A stretch of DNA of 64,000 bases from Agelaius tricolor (taxonomy: Eukaryota; Chordata; Aves; Passeriformes; Icteridae): assembly GCA_023055355.1 (NCBI GenBank), contig JALJCS010000001.1:68799381-68863380 (forward strand). Direction: 5' to 3'. The position numbers and the translations under genes were made by a program. The notes below the pieces were generated by a model. That model saw only the letters and a program-made list of their open reading frames with translations, searched no databases and was not told where the DNA came from. Below, piece by piece: positions 1-12,329 of the stretch (its first letter is position 1; each line of letters opens with the position of its first letter).

Positions 1-3000
1 TTTATATAGAAATGTAGTAAGCTGCTTACCAGATGGACTTGTTTGCAAGCTTGCCCACTTCTGACATGAATCAATTCATTTACAAGGAGATTTTCTGGAA
101 ACAGCAAGCCCCCAAAAAAGAAAACCAATGTGATACCAGTACTGCCACCTCGTGCAGGCTGTTACCATTGCAGTTGTTTTTTCTGCAGGAGCTTTACATT
201 TTAGCAGCACTGAGTGAGTGACACAGAAGTAATTAATGGAGCAGATGCTTTAAATGGCTGCACATGATACAAAGGATATTATTGCCCTGTTACCCCTGCA
301 GATCCCATCCTTCAAAGTCAACATCTGCAGCAACAAAAAGCACTCTTGGATCTGTTTCATAAGTGGACTTCCATATCATGTAGTCTAACTTGAATGGTTA
401 TTCATTATTCTTTATTGGAAGTGAAGAAATAAAAGGAAACACTGTGGAAAAGTGGGGAAGACAGTGTGCTTTATGGAATGATTTGTTCCACCTGAGGAGA
501 ATGACCAAGGCAAAAGGAGTCAAAAGGTAAAGCAACAGGCATCACCAGGCAAATGGAAAAGAAAGATAGGCAAGTTAAAAACAAACAAAATATCATAGAA
601 AAGAGAAATAGAAAAAATCTTGAAAATTGCTTTATCTTACTTTTTGCCATCTTGGCAGTCAACCTATGCATTTTTTTCTGAACGCAGTAACACCCCTAAA
701 TTTTTTTGCATCATCTCCAAAAGCAGAGATGGTGATCAGACTGTTGAATTTCCAGAGTTCTTGCCTGCAGAGTTGTTTGTAGGGCTGATCACTGCTGAGG
801 AAGACAAGAGGGCTGTGTCAATGTGTGACCAAGGATACTTGTGACATCAGTGTAAAGGTCTGGAACATTCCCACCCTCTCCTTGCCCTCTCTACCCACCC
901 CATATGCACCCAGGGTGGAGATAGCCATGAGATCACTGAAGCAAGGCCTGCTGCCATTCTCCAGAATGTAATCCTCTGTTTTGGACACATGACACTAAAA
1001 ATAAAGCAAGAAATACCAATTCAAGGACTAGGGAACATCAGACCATGTTAGTAGGATTGGTGAAAAGAGTAGCCAAGAAACAGGAGAGCAAAGAGCAAAC
1101 CCTCTGCCAGAGGATGTTCAAAAAGAAAGGTTTTTCTTTTGAACTCCCTTACAGGAGGAGTTCAAAGGCAGACTGGACAAATATGGCAAGAGAAATCCCC
1201 AGAAGTGACCAGAGACACACAAAATAAGCAAGACATATCTAACTACACAAAGCAAGTAAATCCATATTCTCCATGTCACCCAGTCAAACACCCTGACTCC
1301 AGAATTGTACGGGTGCCTTAAAGAGAGCTCCCAGAAATCCTAGCAGAAGCTGGAAAGTAGAACGAAGGTAGTCAGTCCTCCAAAAAATTAATATGAATTT
1401 AAATTTCATTTGACTTAACAGAGACATGTTTTGTTCATGGGATAACCTTTCCCATAAAAATCAGTATAACCATAGTATTAGAAGGACTGGGGTTTTTTCA
1501 CTATACTGACAAATACGATGTTTGAACAGAAATTGTGATTTTATTCTTTTTTAAAGTGAACACTTTATCACAATTTCACAAAGCCTGGTTGGTAAGGCTT
1601 CCCAAAACTTTATAAGAACTATGTCTGGAACTATTTCATTGTCCTTCCTCCCAGGAAAATTCCATGCACATAGTCGCCCTTGTCCACCTTTCCATCCACC
1701 AGTCAAACCAGAGTGGCAGAGTTTGGGCAGAAATTGCCTTTCACTGCAGCTACACATGTAGTGCAATTCTCCTGCTCACTATAAGAATGACTACATAGGA
1801 AGAAAGAGTGAGACCCATGAAACCTGCAGTCATACACAATGCATACACCAAACAGTCACTGTTCTGCATGTCCTTGGATAACTGCAAAAAAGCTCAGGGA
1901 AGCTCTCACTTATCACAGGCTCAGCTTTTGAAATTGCTTTTCATCTTGTCATTGTGGAACAAATTCTCAAATCCTTTCTCTTTCACATAGGGCCTTTCCT
2001 TTTTTTTTTCCTTACTACATCCAGCATAATAATGAACACCATCACTTCAGCTTTGATTGATCCATGTTTCTATATCACAGTGAAGAATTTAATTTAAGCA
2101 AAGTTGTCACATTTTATTTGTCAGTGTAGCACATGGGGACAAGACTAACTGCCTGGAAAGCCTTAAAGCAGGCTTTTTCATAAATTTTGGTTTATTATAC
2201 ATTTCTGTGGAAAGCAACAGAAATACTTTATCAGATGATTTATGGAAAATAGAATCTTAGATAGACAGAAAAACATATTAAATATCATATGGCTTTTATC
2301 ACAGTCCTTAATTATATTTTACTACCTTATCTGTACCCCTGTCATATCTGTTTAAGAATAAAAGAAAAAATTCTACTGGAAAACATGAAAAATCACACTC
2401 CAAAAACAAAGTGTACTTGATAAAACTTGAAAGCCCTGTCTGGGATACGTGTTTGAATGACTCTTTAAAATTAGAGAATTATGGAAATTGACATATTTGC
2501 TGCAAATGCTTATTTGTTGAGTGCTATTTGACATGTAGAATTATAGTTCACATCAATTTGTTCAGCTTCACTAATGTGTCCTGCATATACACTACCTGCA
2601 GAGCTTTTAGATCCCTATAATGTGGCTGCATCGGTGGGCAGTGGTTTAAGGAAATGAGATTAGCTTGATTTGAAGTCCCAGTGTCTAAATAAATGACTTC
2701 AGCTTCAAGATATCAGATGAGATGACATCCCAGACAAAATACATCATACTAAAGTATCTGGCACACTTTTAATTGTAGGATACAAAATGAAACAGACAAA
2801 TATAGTAATGTAATCTAAAAATCTCTGAACGTCTATTTTTTAAAAACTGAATTAGTGTCTCATTTTCCCATTAATCATATCTCTTTCTGATCCTATAAAT
2901 CCAGTGTAGAGTGAGACACATTTCCAGATGCCTCTAGCACAAATACCTTATTCTGTGGAAATTGCAGAAATACTTTTCTCCCCATGGCAGTCTCCCTTTA

Positions 3001-4909
3001 GAAATACCCTTACAGCATGTGGAGTTACTTTTGTTTAAATTAGATGTGCCAGTGCAGGGAAACACAAACACTACAAGCATCCTCTGTGTAGCAACTAAAT
3101 CTGATTGAACCAATCTGATGATCAAAATGAGAAAGGCATTCTCTGAAGATCTCCATAATGTAAATCAAAAACATATTTAGGGGCATGGCTTAAAGTGAGA
3201 GCTTCACAAAGCCTGTGCAGACTGAATATCATATATAGGATTGCTCCTCTATTCTTTGTTGTTTCATCCAAAGAGTTAAGGTTACTGAGAGAAGAGGTGA
3301 AATTCAATCATTACAGTACCATATTTGCATTATCCTTTCATCTCTCTGTCTCCAGTTCTCTGACATCTTTTGTGCATCCTGATGCAATTTAAAACCCTAT
3401 TAACACAAACAATTGCTGCAGCTTTATCGGGGGGTGGTGTGTGAACCCGCTGCTGCACCTGTATTATAATCAGCAAGCCAGTAGGCTGTGTCTAAAGCCA
3501 GTCCCCTGAGAAAGGGGCCTGAATGTGGGTCCATAGCCCAAAGCTTCCAGCAGGAGCAACTGGAGGTCTGTGCCTGTGCAGCCAGGGCTGGAGAACACCC
3601 TGAGTTCCCTTGCTCTTGCCCAACATATGCTGTTCTAAAGGGAGTCATTCAGATTGAAGTTACTTTCCCAGATTTCTTTTATAATCAGTGGAGAGCAGGC
3701 GCCATCAAAGGATGCCTCATCTCACCCTAAAGTGCAGGCCTGCAGTAGGTGTCATCAAAAGCTCCTCAAAAGTACTAATCTGACTACAGGAGAAGATAAG
3801 CCATTGCCTCCCACACCTAAGAGATAAGGGGATGAAGAAAAATTTCTTTCCTCTGCTTAACTGCCCCCCAGCACCTGCTTTTCATGAATAGAAAATTTAT
3901 TTACAGAGCAAAATTATCTACAATATAACCCAAAAATAATTACAAACCTTCTAGAACTAGAGAGTCATATAGCTTCCATCAGTAAGGTTTTACTGATTTC
4001 CCCTAGCTAAGCTTGGCGATATGTGCCTGACTGAGGTATGGCATTGCATCACGTGACTGCTTAAAAATTATCACAGTGTTGATCTGTCAATTTGCCTTTT
4101 GGTTCCCTTTGGAATTGTTCATTTTTTTATGCACTGTAAAACTCTGTACAATGGATGGAAATAAAAACTCCCAATTCCAATCCTACAAGACATCCCAATA
4201 GTTGTGATTGGTTCCCAAAGTATTGTAGCCACACCTGTGTGGTTCTACACCAAATTGACTTTCTCCACAGAAGACCAGGGTTTGTTAGTTGAGTCATAGT
4301 GGTAGTCAGAAACGATGACTTTATATTTTGGATTAAGATAATATGTCTTTTTCTTGCATTGGATGGTTGCATACATGGCTCATGTTAAGTGTGGTATGAG
4401 TATGTTTTGATTTTTTATAAGATGCAGGTTTGTCCATTGAAAGACAATGTTTCCTTAGGAAAAAACACCATAAATCAGGACTTGAGGCCAACAGTTGCCA
4501 TATTTTTTCATCTCTCTATATACATTCTTCTCTAGGAACACAGACATGAAAATAATGAAGTTGTGAGGAAGGGAACAGAAGAATTTTTGCACCTCATGGA
4601 AAACAATTTCAGGGTTCAGTCATCCCACTGTGCTTAAGCATGTGCTTTAATTTTTAACAGTTATGCAAGTTTTGCAAAACTAAATGCAAATTAATGGCAG
4701 GAGAACCAGATTAGTGTTACTACAAGAGGGCAGAGAAGCAAAGGAGAGGACAGGGAAGCAGTGCATGATGGCAGGTCAAAGGCACTCCTGTGTTAACCAG
4801 CTGCCAAAAGTTGCAGAGGTAAAGTGGGGACATGCTGCTTCTGGCCCATCAAACCACCAAGAAAAAGCATGCCTGTGCAACAGAAGTGCAAAAAATCTGA
4901 TGCTATAGG
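1..4909. other. No gene or recognised element
   Basis: AT-rich, CpG-poor single-copy-looking sequence on both strands. The open frames are all under 90 codons, overlap each other on opposite strands and show no domain. A somewhat GC-richer patch lies at about 3420-3740, without a promoter or splice pattern I can defend. No CR1 tip or LTR was recognised. Diverged ancient repeats could be present and would need a profile search to see. Confidence 0.6.
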
Positions 4910-5502
4910 TGTTGCGGTGTGATGTAATAGCCTGTCCATCCCAGTTCTTTCCCCAGGTGTGCCAATAACCTCTCCCTTCCCCTCCCTTGCCCCCTGCTGA
5001 CTGCTGTCCATCAATCTTGGCATTCCAGCAAGGGCGCCGTCTCATTGGCAGAGTTCAAAAGATGCCTCTCAGTCCTGGGGACATTGGGCCATCCAGGTGC
5101 CATTTGTCCCCTGAGACTTCCCCCCCCTTACCTGGTTGGTGGGATCCCTACCCCTTCCCTCCCCGTCTCCCTGGGGTTAAAAGACACAGCAACCATGCAG
5201 TTCTCTGGTTCTGTTGGAGCTGTTGCTGCATTCAGGGGCCTGTGTGCCAGGAATAAAGCTCTGGATCTAAACCCCCCAGCAGAACCCGTCTCCTTTTCCT
5301 TCACCTCACCTAAAGCCTTTCCACCAGAGGTAAACCTGAGCTCCTGCATGCCTGGACTTGTCCCATGCACCCAGCTGCAGCATCCAGCCAGCCAAAGGTG
5401 TCTCTGAGGTGAAACCACTCAGCTGCCGCCTCTGGTCAAGCAGCAAGGCCCAGATGAGCCCAGGCACGTTCCATCCGGCAATATCGGTATTTAATTCCAA
5501 TA
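4910..5502 (+). mobile_element. Solo LTR of an avian endogenous retrovirus (class II/ERVK-like)
   Basis: This is a retroviral long terminal repeat without internal genes. It begins TGTTGCGG and ends CCAATA, probably a decayed CAACA terminus. It is flanked by the same six bases, TATAGG, at 4904-4909 and 5503-5508; a 6-bp target duplication is what class II (beta/alpha-like) retroviruses leave. Inside are a TATA-like TTAAAAG at 5177-5183 and a polyadenylation signal AATAAA at 5252-5257, about 75 bases apart, giving a U3-R-U5 layout on the + strand. The downstream U5-like part is long (about 245 bases). No gag, pol or env sequence lies on either side, so it is a solo LTR left by recombination between two LTRs. 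Many overlapping frames of 60-120 codons cross it on both strands; they follow from its high GC and are not genes. The class is inferred from the duplication length, and the resemblance to passerine LTRs is from memory. Confidence 0.75.
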
Positions 5503-8500
5503 TATAGGCATGTTGTTAAAGTGTTGTTAACCATCATGGCAACTGTTAAATTCACGTAATCTGAAAAGGGGAACAAAAACTCTATTTTGTGTCCTGTGAA
5601 GATAGCTAGTGACAACTACATAACTCTCTCTCCTTATTCAGCCCTTTTCCAGGCTGCACTGGGTTTGTTGCTGTGACTAAGCAAATGCAGGGCCAGTGGC
5701 AAATAAATACAATCAATGGGTGAAGTCTTGAAAAATCAACATCAGAAGTTGACATTTGGAGTTAGATCCTGTGTTTATATCTGACAGCCTTGTGACAGTA
5801 ATGTCTATAGTTTAACACAAAGGTTTCAGCATAGACTTCCCAAGGCATTTAATCATCTAAATCCTCCTATCACTCAAAATTCCAGATTCAACCCTCTACT
5901 TATCTGCTGTACCAAACCCAGCACCATCCTGTATGGACATATGAGAGAACAAAGGGTCAGACTCCCTTTGCATAACATGGAACAGAGTATGAGAACACAG
6001 AATTTAAAAATACTAGAGAAAGGCTTCAAGAGGTAATTTTGCTCACAAAGCAAATCTATTTGGCTTCTGGACTATTTGTTTCACAAACTTGTCAGTCTGT
6101 CCACAGGATTTGAAAACACAGCCGTTGATTTTATGAGCTGCTTCTGGCACTTACACAAATATTGGAGTAGCTTTTCAAAAAGTTAAGTATTGTGTAGTCA
6201 AAAGAACAGTTTCTAAGTGAACTTATCTGCTCTTACTAAATCTGTTTCACTGAAATAATCATGATTATTCCAGGAATGATAGCTACATACTGACCTACTG
6301 AAGCAGCTCTTTCTGTTTGAGACTTAGGTCAGAGATAGAATATGCTGCATTTTATTCAGCAAAAGATTGCCACACAAATGGCAGCATGAAATTGTGGAAG
6401 ACCTATTAATATTACTACTTGGTATAGGTAAGATAGTAATAAAGAGATTGTAAGTCATGATATTAGGGCATAACCAACACCCTTACAGGGTTGCCCAAGC
6501 CCTTGGCACACAAATTTGAAATTCAGCTTTACATCCCACAGAACATCCTACATGACGTTGGTGCATCTAACAGATGTGAAGCTATTAAAGAGTTGACATG
6601 GTTAGTTACATCACACAATATTCATAATTATTGTTTGCTCTGTCAGTGAAATACAAGGGAGAGGAAATGGCAGATTCAAATTCAAATATCACCAGACATG
6701 TATTATATATGTCCAGGAAGGAGATGGAGCAAATTCCCCTTCAGGCAGGGGTGCTGCTCAGGTCCTGTTAATCAGATTGTGGTGTCTCTTAATTTCAGCA
6801 GCACAATCCTTCTGTGTCGGATTAAAATATTTTTAACTTCTTTTGACTTTTAACCCTCCTCTTCACCTTTGTTTCCATCTGTTACTGAACAAGCATATCT
6901 GATCTACAACTGCCCTGGAGATAACAATAGGGAGAAACACAGCAGACTGGAGAGATGCTGTCCTGGTGGGAATAGGGCTGTGCCAGCCTGTAGACCATCA
7001 TGTGGTTCTGGCAGTGGCCCTGGCTCTGGCTGACAGGAATTACACAGTCACAGTTACAGCGGTGTTAAAGAGGAATCGTTTTGGTCTCTGAACCCATAGC
7101 CTAAAATAGAGCAAAAACACTTAGCCATCAATACTCCAAGGACAAAGAACACTTGCTCCAGTGCATTTTGGGAAATATTGAGAGAATTAAGCTTCCCAAA
7201 GACAGGATAGAATCATAAATGAATTAACATATGACAGTGATGCAGTCACTCCTCCCACCAAGAATATGTATGAAACCATTATCTCAACATTATTTCACAG
7301 AGATTGTGAGCAAAACCCAAATTCAGATCCACATATTGTTTGACTACTAAAGCCTACAAGAGCATGTTGAAGGTCCAAAATTAGACACCTAAATAACTTT
7401 TCAGATTCAACTTTTGATCTTGTTCTCTAACTTTCCTTTGTACATTTTAATTGAGGATATCATGTATGTATTCACTGTTGTTTTTCTTTGGTGCAAGAGC
7501 ACGTGGGGATATCCAGATATCTAGAAAATGCTGTATTTTGATAATTGTCTAAATATCACAGATGAAAATTTGCTTCTGTTCTCACTACAGGACCAGAGTG
7601 AAAAAATGTCCTTGGAAGAGATATAATTCCAGAAGCACTTAGACTGCTTTCCTAAAACAACTAAAAATGCATGTATGGGCATCCCATAATTAGAAACTAG
7701 TAATAATAGATGAGTGACTTTTTGAAGTAGGTCTAAATGAACACTATATTTATATCCATGAAATCTAGCAAAATGTGTGCTCTTTGTCTGGATATCCATG
7801 CTGAAGAAATAATGAAGGGCTTTTACATAGCCTGTAGCCTGCTGAATCTAATTCTTACTTTTTTCTTGAAGGAATATATCTTGATTTTGCTGTGAACAAG
7901 TGTCTTTCACACCTGCTCTGAAAAACTGCAAAGTTTAAAAGTAATTTCTCACCTTGAACTGCAGTGACATTTTTGGAGAACTACAGAAGTTCTTCTTGGG
8001 CCTTTCTCCAGAGTTCAGCAGCTCCCAGGATTTTTTACCAAGTTCATCCCAGAACCCACAGTCATTTTTACCTCATTTTTTTACCCTGTCTTAGCAGAAG
8101 CTGTGGCTCTTAGCTCCTGAACAGCTTTCTCTGAACTTCCTGGTGAAAGCACACATGACTACACAGTTTGGGGCAGAATAATGCCAATGCTTGCATTGTA
8201 GAATACAGATAGTTATGGAATATAAATTGTTATTGCATGAAGCCATCTTGTCTTCTCAAATGTGCCCTATTTCTGTTTTTCAGGATGCAGAGTTCTCAGT
8301 TGTCTTAAGGTGACAACAGGTAGAATCAGGTACTTCTAATGGATATTTGTGAAGGAATATTAGGTTTAGAAGCAAGATGAGAGGGTTCAGTGGGATTGCA
8401 GGGGATTTCTGAGGGTGCCAGCAACACACAAGCAGAAATGAGTCCATGTGCATGCAGCAGTTCTGTCTCACTCATCTATGCATGTCAAACTGCAATGCTG

Positions 8501-9541
8501 TGCACAAGAGAAGAGGGAACTCATGAGAATCTTGGCTGAAAGAAAATTCAAATTGCCCTAGACTTGCACAATTGTGAGTAGGATGGTGATACTTATGTGG
8601 GTTTACTTTGTCTGACAACACTTTGTGAGTTACAGAGTTCATGGAGAACTCAGTCAAGAAGAAATTAAGCACTATTTTAAAAGAAAAATAAATTTGCAAG
8701 CAATACTGAGTCTGGATATTAGTGGTATTTCTCAAGTTCATATTATGTTTAGAGCGTATTCTCCAAACCTATATAAATTATGTTTTGATAGTGGTAATGG
8801 AGGAAATATTGAATGAGTTTTGAATTAATGTCTCTGTGTATTAATTGCCAAATGTGTCAGGCTTCTAGTTTCCCTATCTATAATTTTTTTTTTATGGTTG
8901 AGAGAGTACAGACTAATTTTTTTTTAGTGTAGTGTTGATGATTAAGATGGACTGGAAACATATCAATTTTTTATATCTATATGCATTAGTAAAATTAAAA
9001 AGAAAAACTGATGCTTCTTTTGGCACATTTGTTTCCTTTAATGGTTTGAGTATTACTCAGAAATAGTTTAATTATGTGACCTCGTATTATGTTTGAATTG
9101 CCTTCCCTCTGCTGATAAATCAAGCTCCATGATGACAAAGCCCAGTTCTATTCATATCTCCTGTTATCAAGGAAAAAGGAAAAGAATAGTGACAAATGTA
9201 AATATGAGTTATTATCAGTGAGAGACTTATATTTGCCATCAATAGAGGTGAGTGCATCAGTCTACATGATCCTGTGAGTTTTTCCCTATGATTCTATCCC
9301 CATGAATCATTTTTGCTATTGATGGAAAATAGGAACTCACAACCTGATTCACAGATCCTGATTTAACAGAGCCAGTAAACACATTAGGTAATTGGATAAA
9401 GTCTCTCTTATATACATGGTCCATGGCTGAAAAGTAGGGGTTTATATCAAATGGTAAGCAGCACGGCTGAATGTTAAAATCAGATATTTTCAACAAAGTA
9501 TAACCAAACAGATAAACTAGTGCCAAAGATTAGAGCACTCC
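5503..9541. other. No gene or recognised element
   Basis: AT-rich noncoding sequence. The longest open frame is 92 codons (7521-7799, -), with no domain. There is no LTR, CR1 tip or clear simple repeat apart from short T runs near 8882-8935. Confidence 0.6.
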
Positions 9542-9561
9542 TTCTTTTTTTTTCTTTTTTT

Positions 9562-9598
<37 letters not shown>
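9542..9598. repeat. T-rich homopolymer tract
   Basis: 57 bases that are T apart from three C, ending in an uninterrupted run of 35 T. It could be the poly(A) tail of a minus-strand retrocopy. However, the adjoining minus-strand sequence (9599 upward) has no AATAAA within the last 40 bases and no open frame, so a plain expanded homopolymer is equally possible. Its exact length is unreliable in any assembly. Confidence 0.9.
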
Positions 9599-9599
<1 letters not shown>

Positions 9600-12125
9600 T
9601 TTCCATGGCACATGAAATTCAGTACCCTAAATTACAGGGGAGAGTAAGGGTTACAACACAACTGAACAGTTGCTCCAATCCATTTACAAAAAACACTTAA
9701 ATGTCAGTGTATTTTTTAAAACAGAACTGATTTTCATGCTCTTATTTTTATGTAGCATAGAGAACTAAGATTTTATCTAAAACACTTCTCTTTCTTCAAC
9801 TCCAAAAAAATCTTCAGTGAAAATAAGCAGTACAGAAAGAGAAATTACTTTTTTTCTGAAAACATTCAGTCCCAACTTTTCTAGAAGCCAGTATGGTACA
9901 GTTACAAGATGTTGTCCTCTCTTCATTTTGTCTTCTGAAGTCCTATTCTGGAACCTGCTTTCCAAACTTAAAGATGTCACACATTCCTCAGTAATTTTAA
10001 GAGTGGTTGGAAGGGAATGAGGATTATAAAGGGTGCACTGATTTCATACAAGTATTGTTGTATGTGTTTCTACAGGATAGATGAATCACTTCAGGTTGTA
10101 GATAAATATTACTGAAATACTAAAAGCTGTGTAAATTTCATTTTAGGAAACATAAATTAGTAATAGAATGGGCTAAAATTGCAAAGCTTAAAAATATTAA
10201 TAAAAGGGAGGATAATACCCACACTGGGAGGACTGAAAAGCCACAGAATTGAGATTCCTCCCAGTTCATGAATCATTCAGAGATTATTTCTAACTGAGGC
10301 ATGTGGAGCCGTACATTAGGGCTGTTCACTGAGTAGTTTGAGTGGTTGTTTGTCAGACAGCAGCACAGCAGGAGTGATGGTGCTTATTTAGTCATGGGGA
10401 ATGCTCTGTGTTCCTCAGCTGGAAAACTGATGTAGTAATGGGAGAGAAGAATGGCAAAGAAACTCATAAATTTAGCCACTGCACTTGAGTGGATCAAATG
10501 GGGACCACCTATAGGGTACAGTGCTGCTGGACTTGAGCATCCATCATTCACCCTGTTCTGATTTCATCAAATTATCTGAGGTAGGAAAATTTGTACAGGG
10601 AGAAAAATAATTTCTCATGCTGGATTCCACAAATGAAACACACTGCACCCTTGTAATGAAAAATAGATAAAAATCTCACTCACATCCTAGGAAAACTTAG
10701 TCAGTAAAGTTGGTGGAACATTTTGACAGAGTTATGACACAGGCTCACAGTAGCTTGAAGGAGAGGTCAACTGCACACAATGAATCAAGCACCAGAGGGT
10801 CCTCCCCTGCTCAATGCAAGGGGCTGGATCCAATAGTACCTTGATCCTTTCAATCCCATCATCTGTGATTTGCCATTGAAAAGTCTTCCTTGCAGAGAGT
10901 TGACAAAAGTCCAGCTTTGTATGCATGGGGAGCTGCAGGGACCGAGTCATTGTTGTTCTGTCATTCATTGTCTAAGGAGCCTCTGTGTGTCAGTAGATAT
11001 TTATAATCTGGTATGCTTTTTAATAAGTGTGTTATCTCCCAGAGAACAGCATGTTTGATATAATTCTAGTGGGATATATTGAACACAAGTTTCATGCAAA
11101 TGATGGAGCTTCCAGGGGAGGTGTGTGACAAGCTGCTTTTACAAGGCTCTGTCCTCTCAGGAACACACTAGAAAAACAACCAAGCTGCCACTTTGATTGG
11201 ATCTCTTCCTGCTAATAAATTAAACAAAGAAAGATGAGAACATTAAATAAGGATTTCTGGATGCCATTAATTGAGAGAGGACCAGTGTACCTGCACATGA
11301 ATATGAGTGTTTGCAGTAGAAAAATCAAGGCAGTTTAGTCAGGGCAGCAACACTTGCCCTACACAAATTTAATTTGGTCGAACTCATATAACACATAGAG
11401 CTACCAAGCATAAAAAGATCCCTTTGCAGTAATTTTCTTACAGCAGAAGATTCACTTTGCCTTTGCACATGCAGTGCCACATTCTCACTAGGTGTAAAAT
11501 ATCACACAAAAAGCACAGGATAAAATTATCTGAACAATTCTAACAAAATTGAAGAAACTATAAACCTTGTAAAGAGGAAATACTTCTCATTGTCTTCCTT
11601 ACCCCTTCCCCCAAACCTCTGGCTTTTCATGACATAATATATATGTAAGGCTTTTGTTTGAAAAGCCATATTTATACTTCCTCCAATAAACGAGTATGAG
11701 ATCATGCTGTGTTGCTGGAAACATGATAATTAGCTTTGCTGCAATATGAGAGCCTGAGGTGATGTAGTGGTAGATTAGGGCACAAAAACCACATCCCTAA
11801 GCATTTTTCAGCAATCGGATGAGGAAATGGTGAGATTTACAATTGCAACAGCTACAGAAATAAAATATCTCTTCATAGCTCTCTCATTGCAACTAGATCT
11901 CTGGGTGTTTTACTGTATAGTGATGCTAGATTTCCTTGTTCTTGTTGCTGAAATGAGTAGGTCATTGATTCTGCATTTGGAGAGTACTCTTGAAATGTTT
12001 CTGTTTCAGTTAAAGCCCATAAGCACTTTCAGATAAAGAGGAATAGACACAACAGCAAACATCAGCTGCATATTTGAGCTGCATGTCAAAGCAACAGAAT
12101 TAAACCAGTATCACTTTTCTTGCAG
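9599..12125. other. No gene or recognised element
   Basis: AT-rich sequence with open frames up to 78 codons only, none with a recognisable domain. It ends at a pyrimidine-rich acceptor-like site (…cttttcttgcag) described with the next block. Confidence 0.55.
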
Positions 12126-12329
12126 GCCAGCATAAGAGCCAAAGACAAATACAGCACTGAATTGAAAGAAAAAGTTCAGACCAGCTGGATGATCAAAAAA
12201 TTAAAACACAGAAATCAGCATGATGAGACATTTCTCCATTTAGCTTTGTTAGTGAAAGGAATTATTGACCCTGCCATAGTTTATTGGCTTCTGAAAAGCT
12301 GGTTTATTAAAACACACAACAGTGAAGAG
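12126..12329 (+). other. Exon-like open block, function unknown (unproven)
   Basis: I do not recognise this sequence. It is 204 bases, exactly 68 codons, and stays open in the frame that starts right after a strong acceptor-like site (pyrimidine-rich run, then TTGCAG, ending at 12125). It ends at GAG|GTATTG, a moderate donor-like site, so the block would be a phase-0 symmetric exon. The predicted peptide is rich in Lys and charged residues in its first half (KDKYSTELKEK), then turns hydrophobic (FLHLALLVKG) and aromatic (YWLLKSWF). The frame stays open a little further, to 12353. No neighbouring exon can be seen within several kb on either side, and I know no family with this sequence. Splice-like sites occur by chance often in 64 kb, so this is listed only as a candidate. 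Confidence 0.15.

Noticed and set aside
5045..5418. Plus- and minus-strand frames of 96-120 codons
   Set aside because: They lie wholly inside the solo LTR and are open on both strands because of its GC content; no domain.
9284..9305. CR1-tail-like ATGATTCTAT
   Set aside because: A single chance match; the conserved CR1 block that should precede it is absent.
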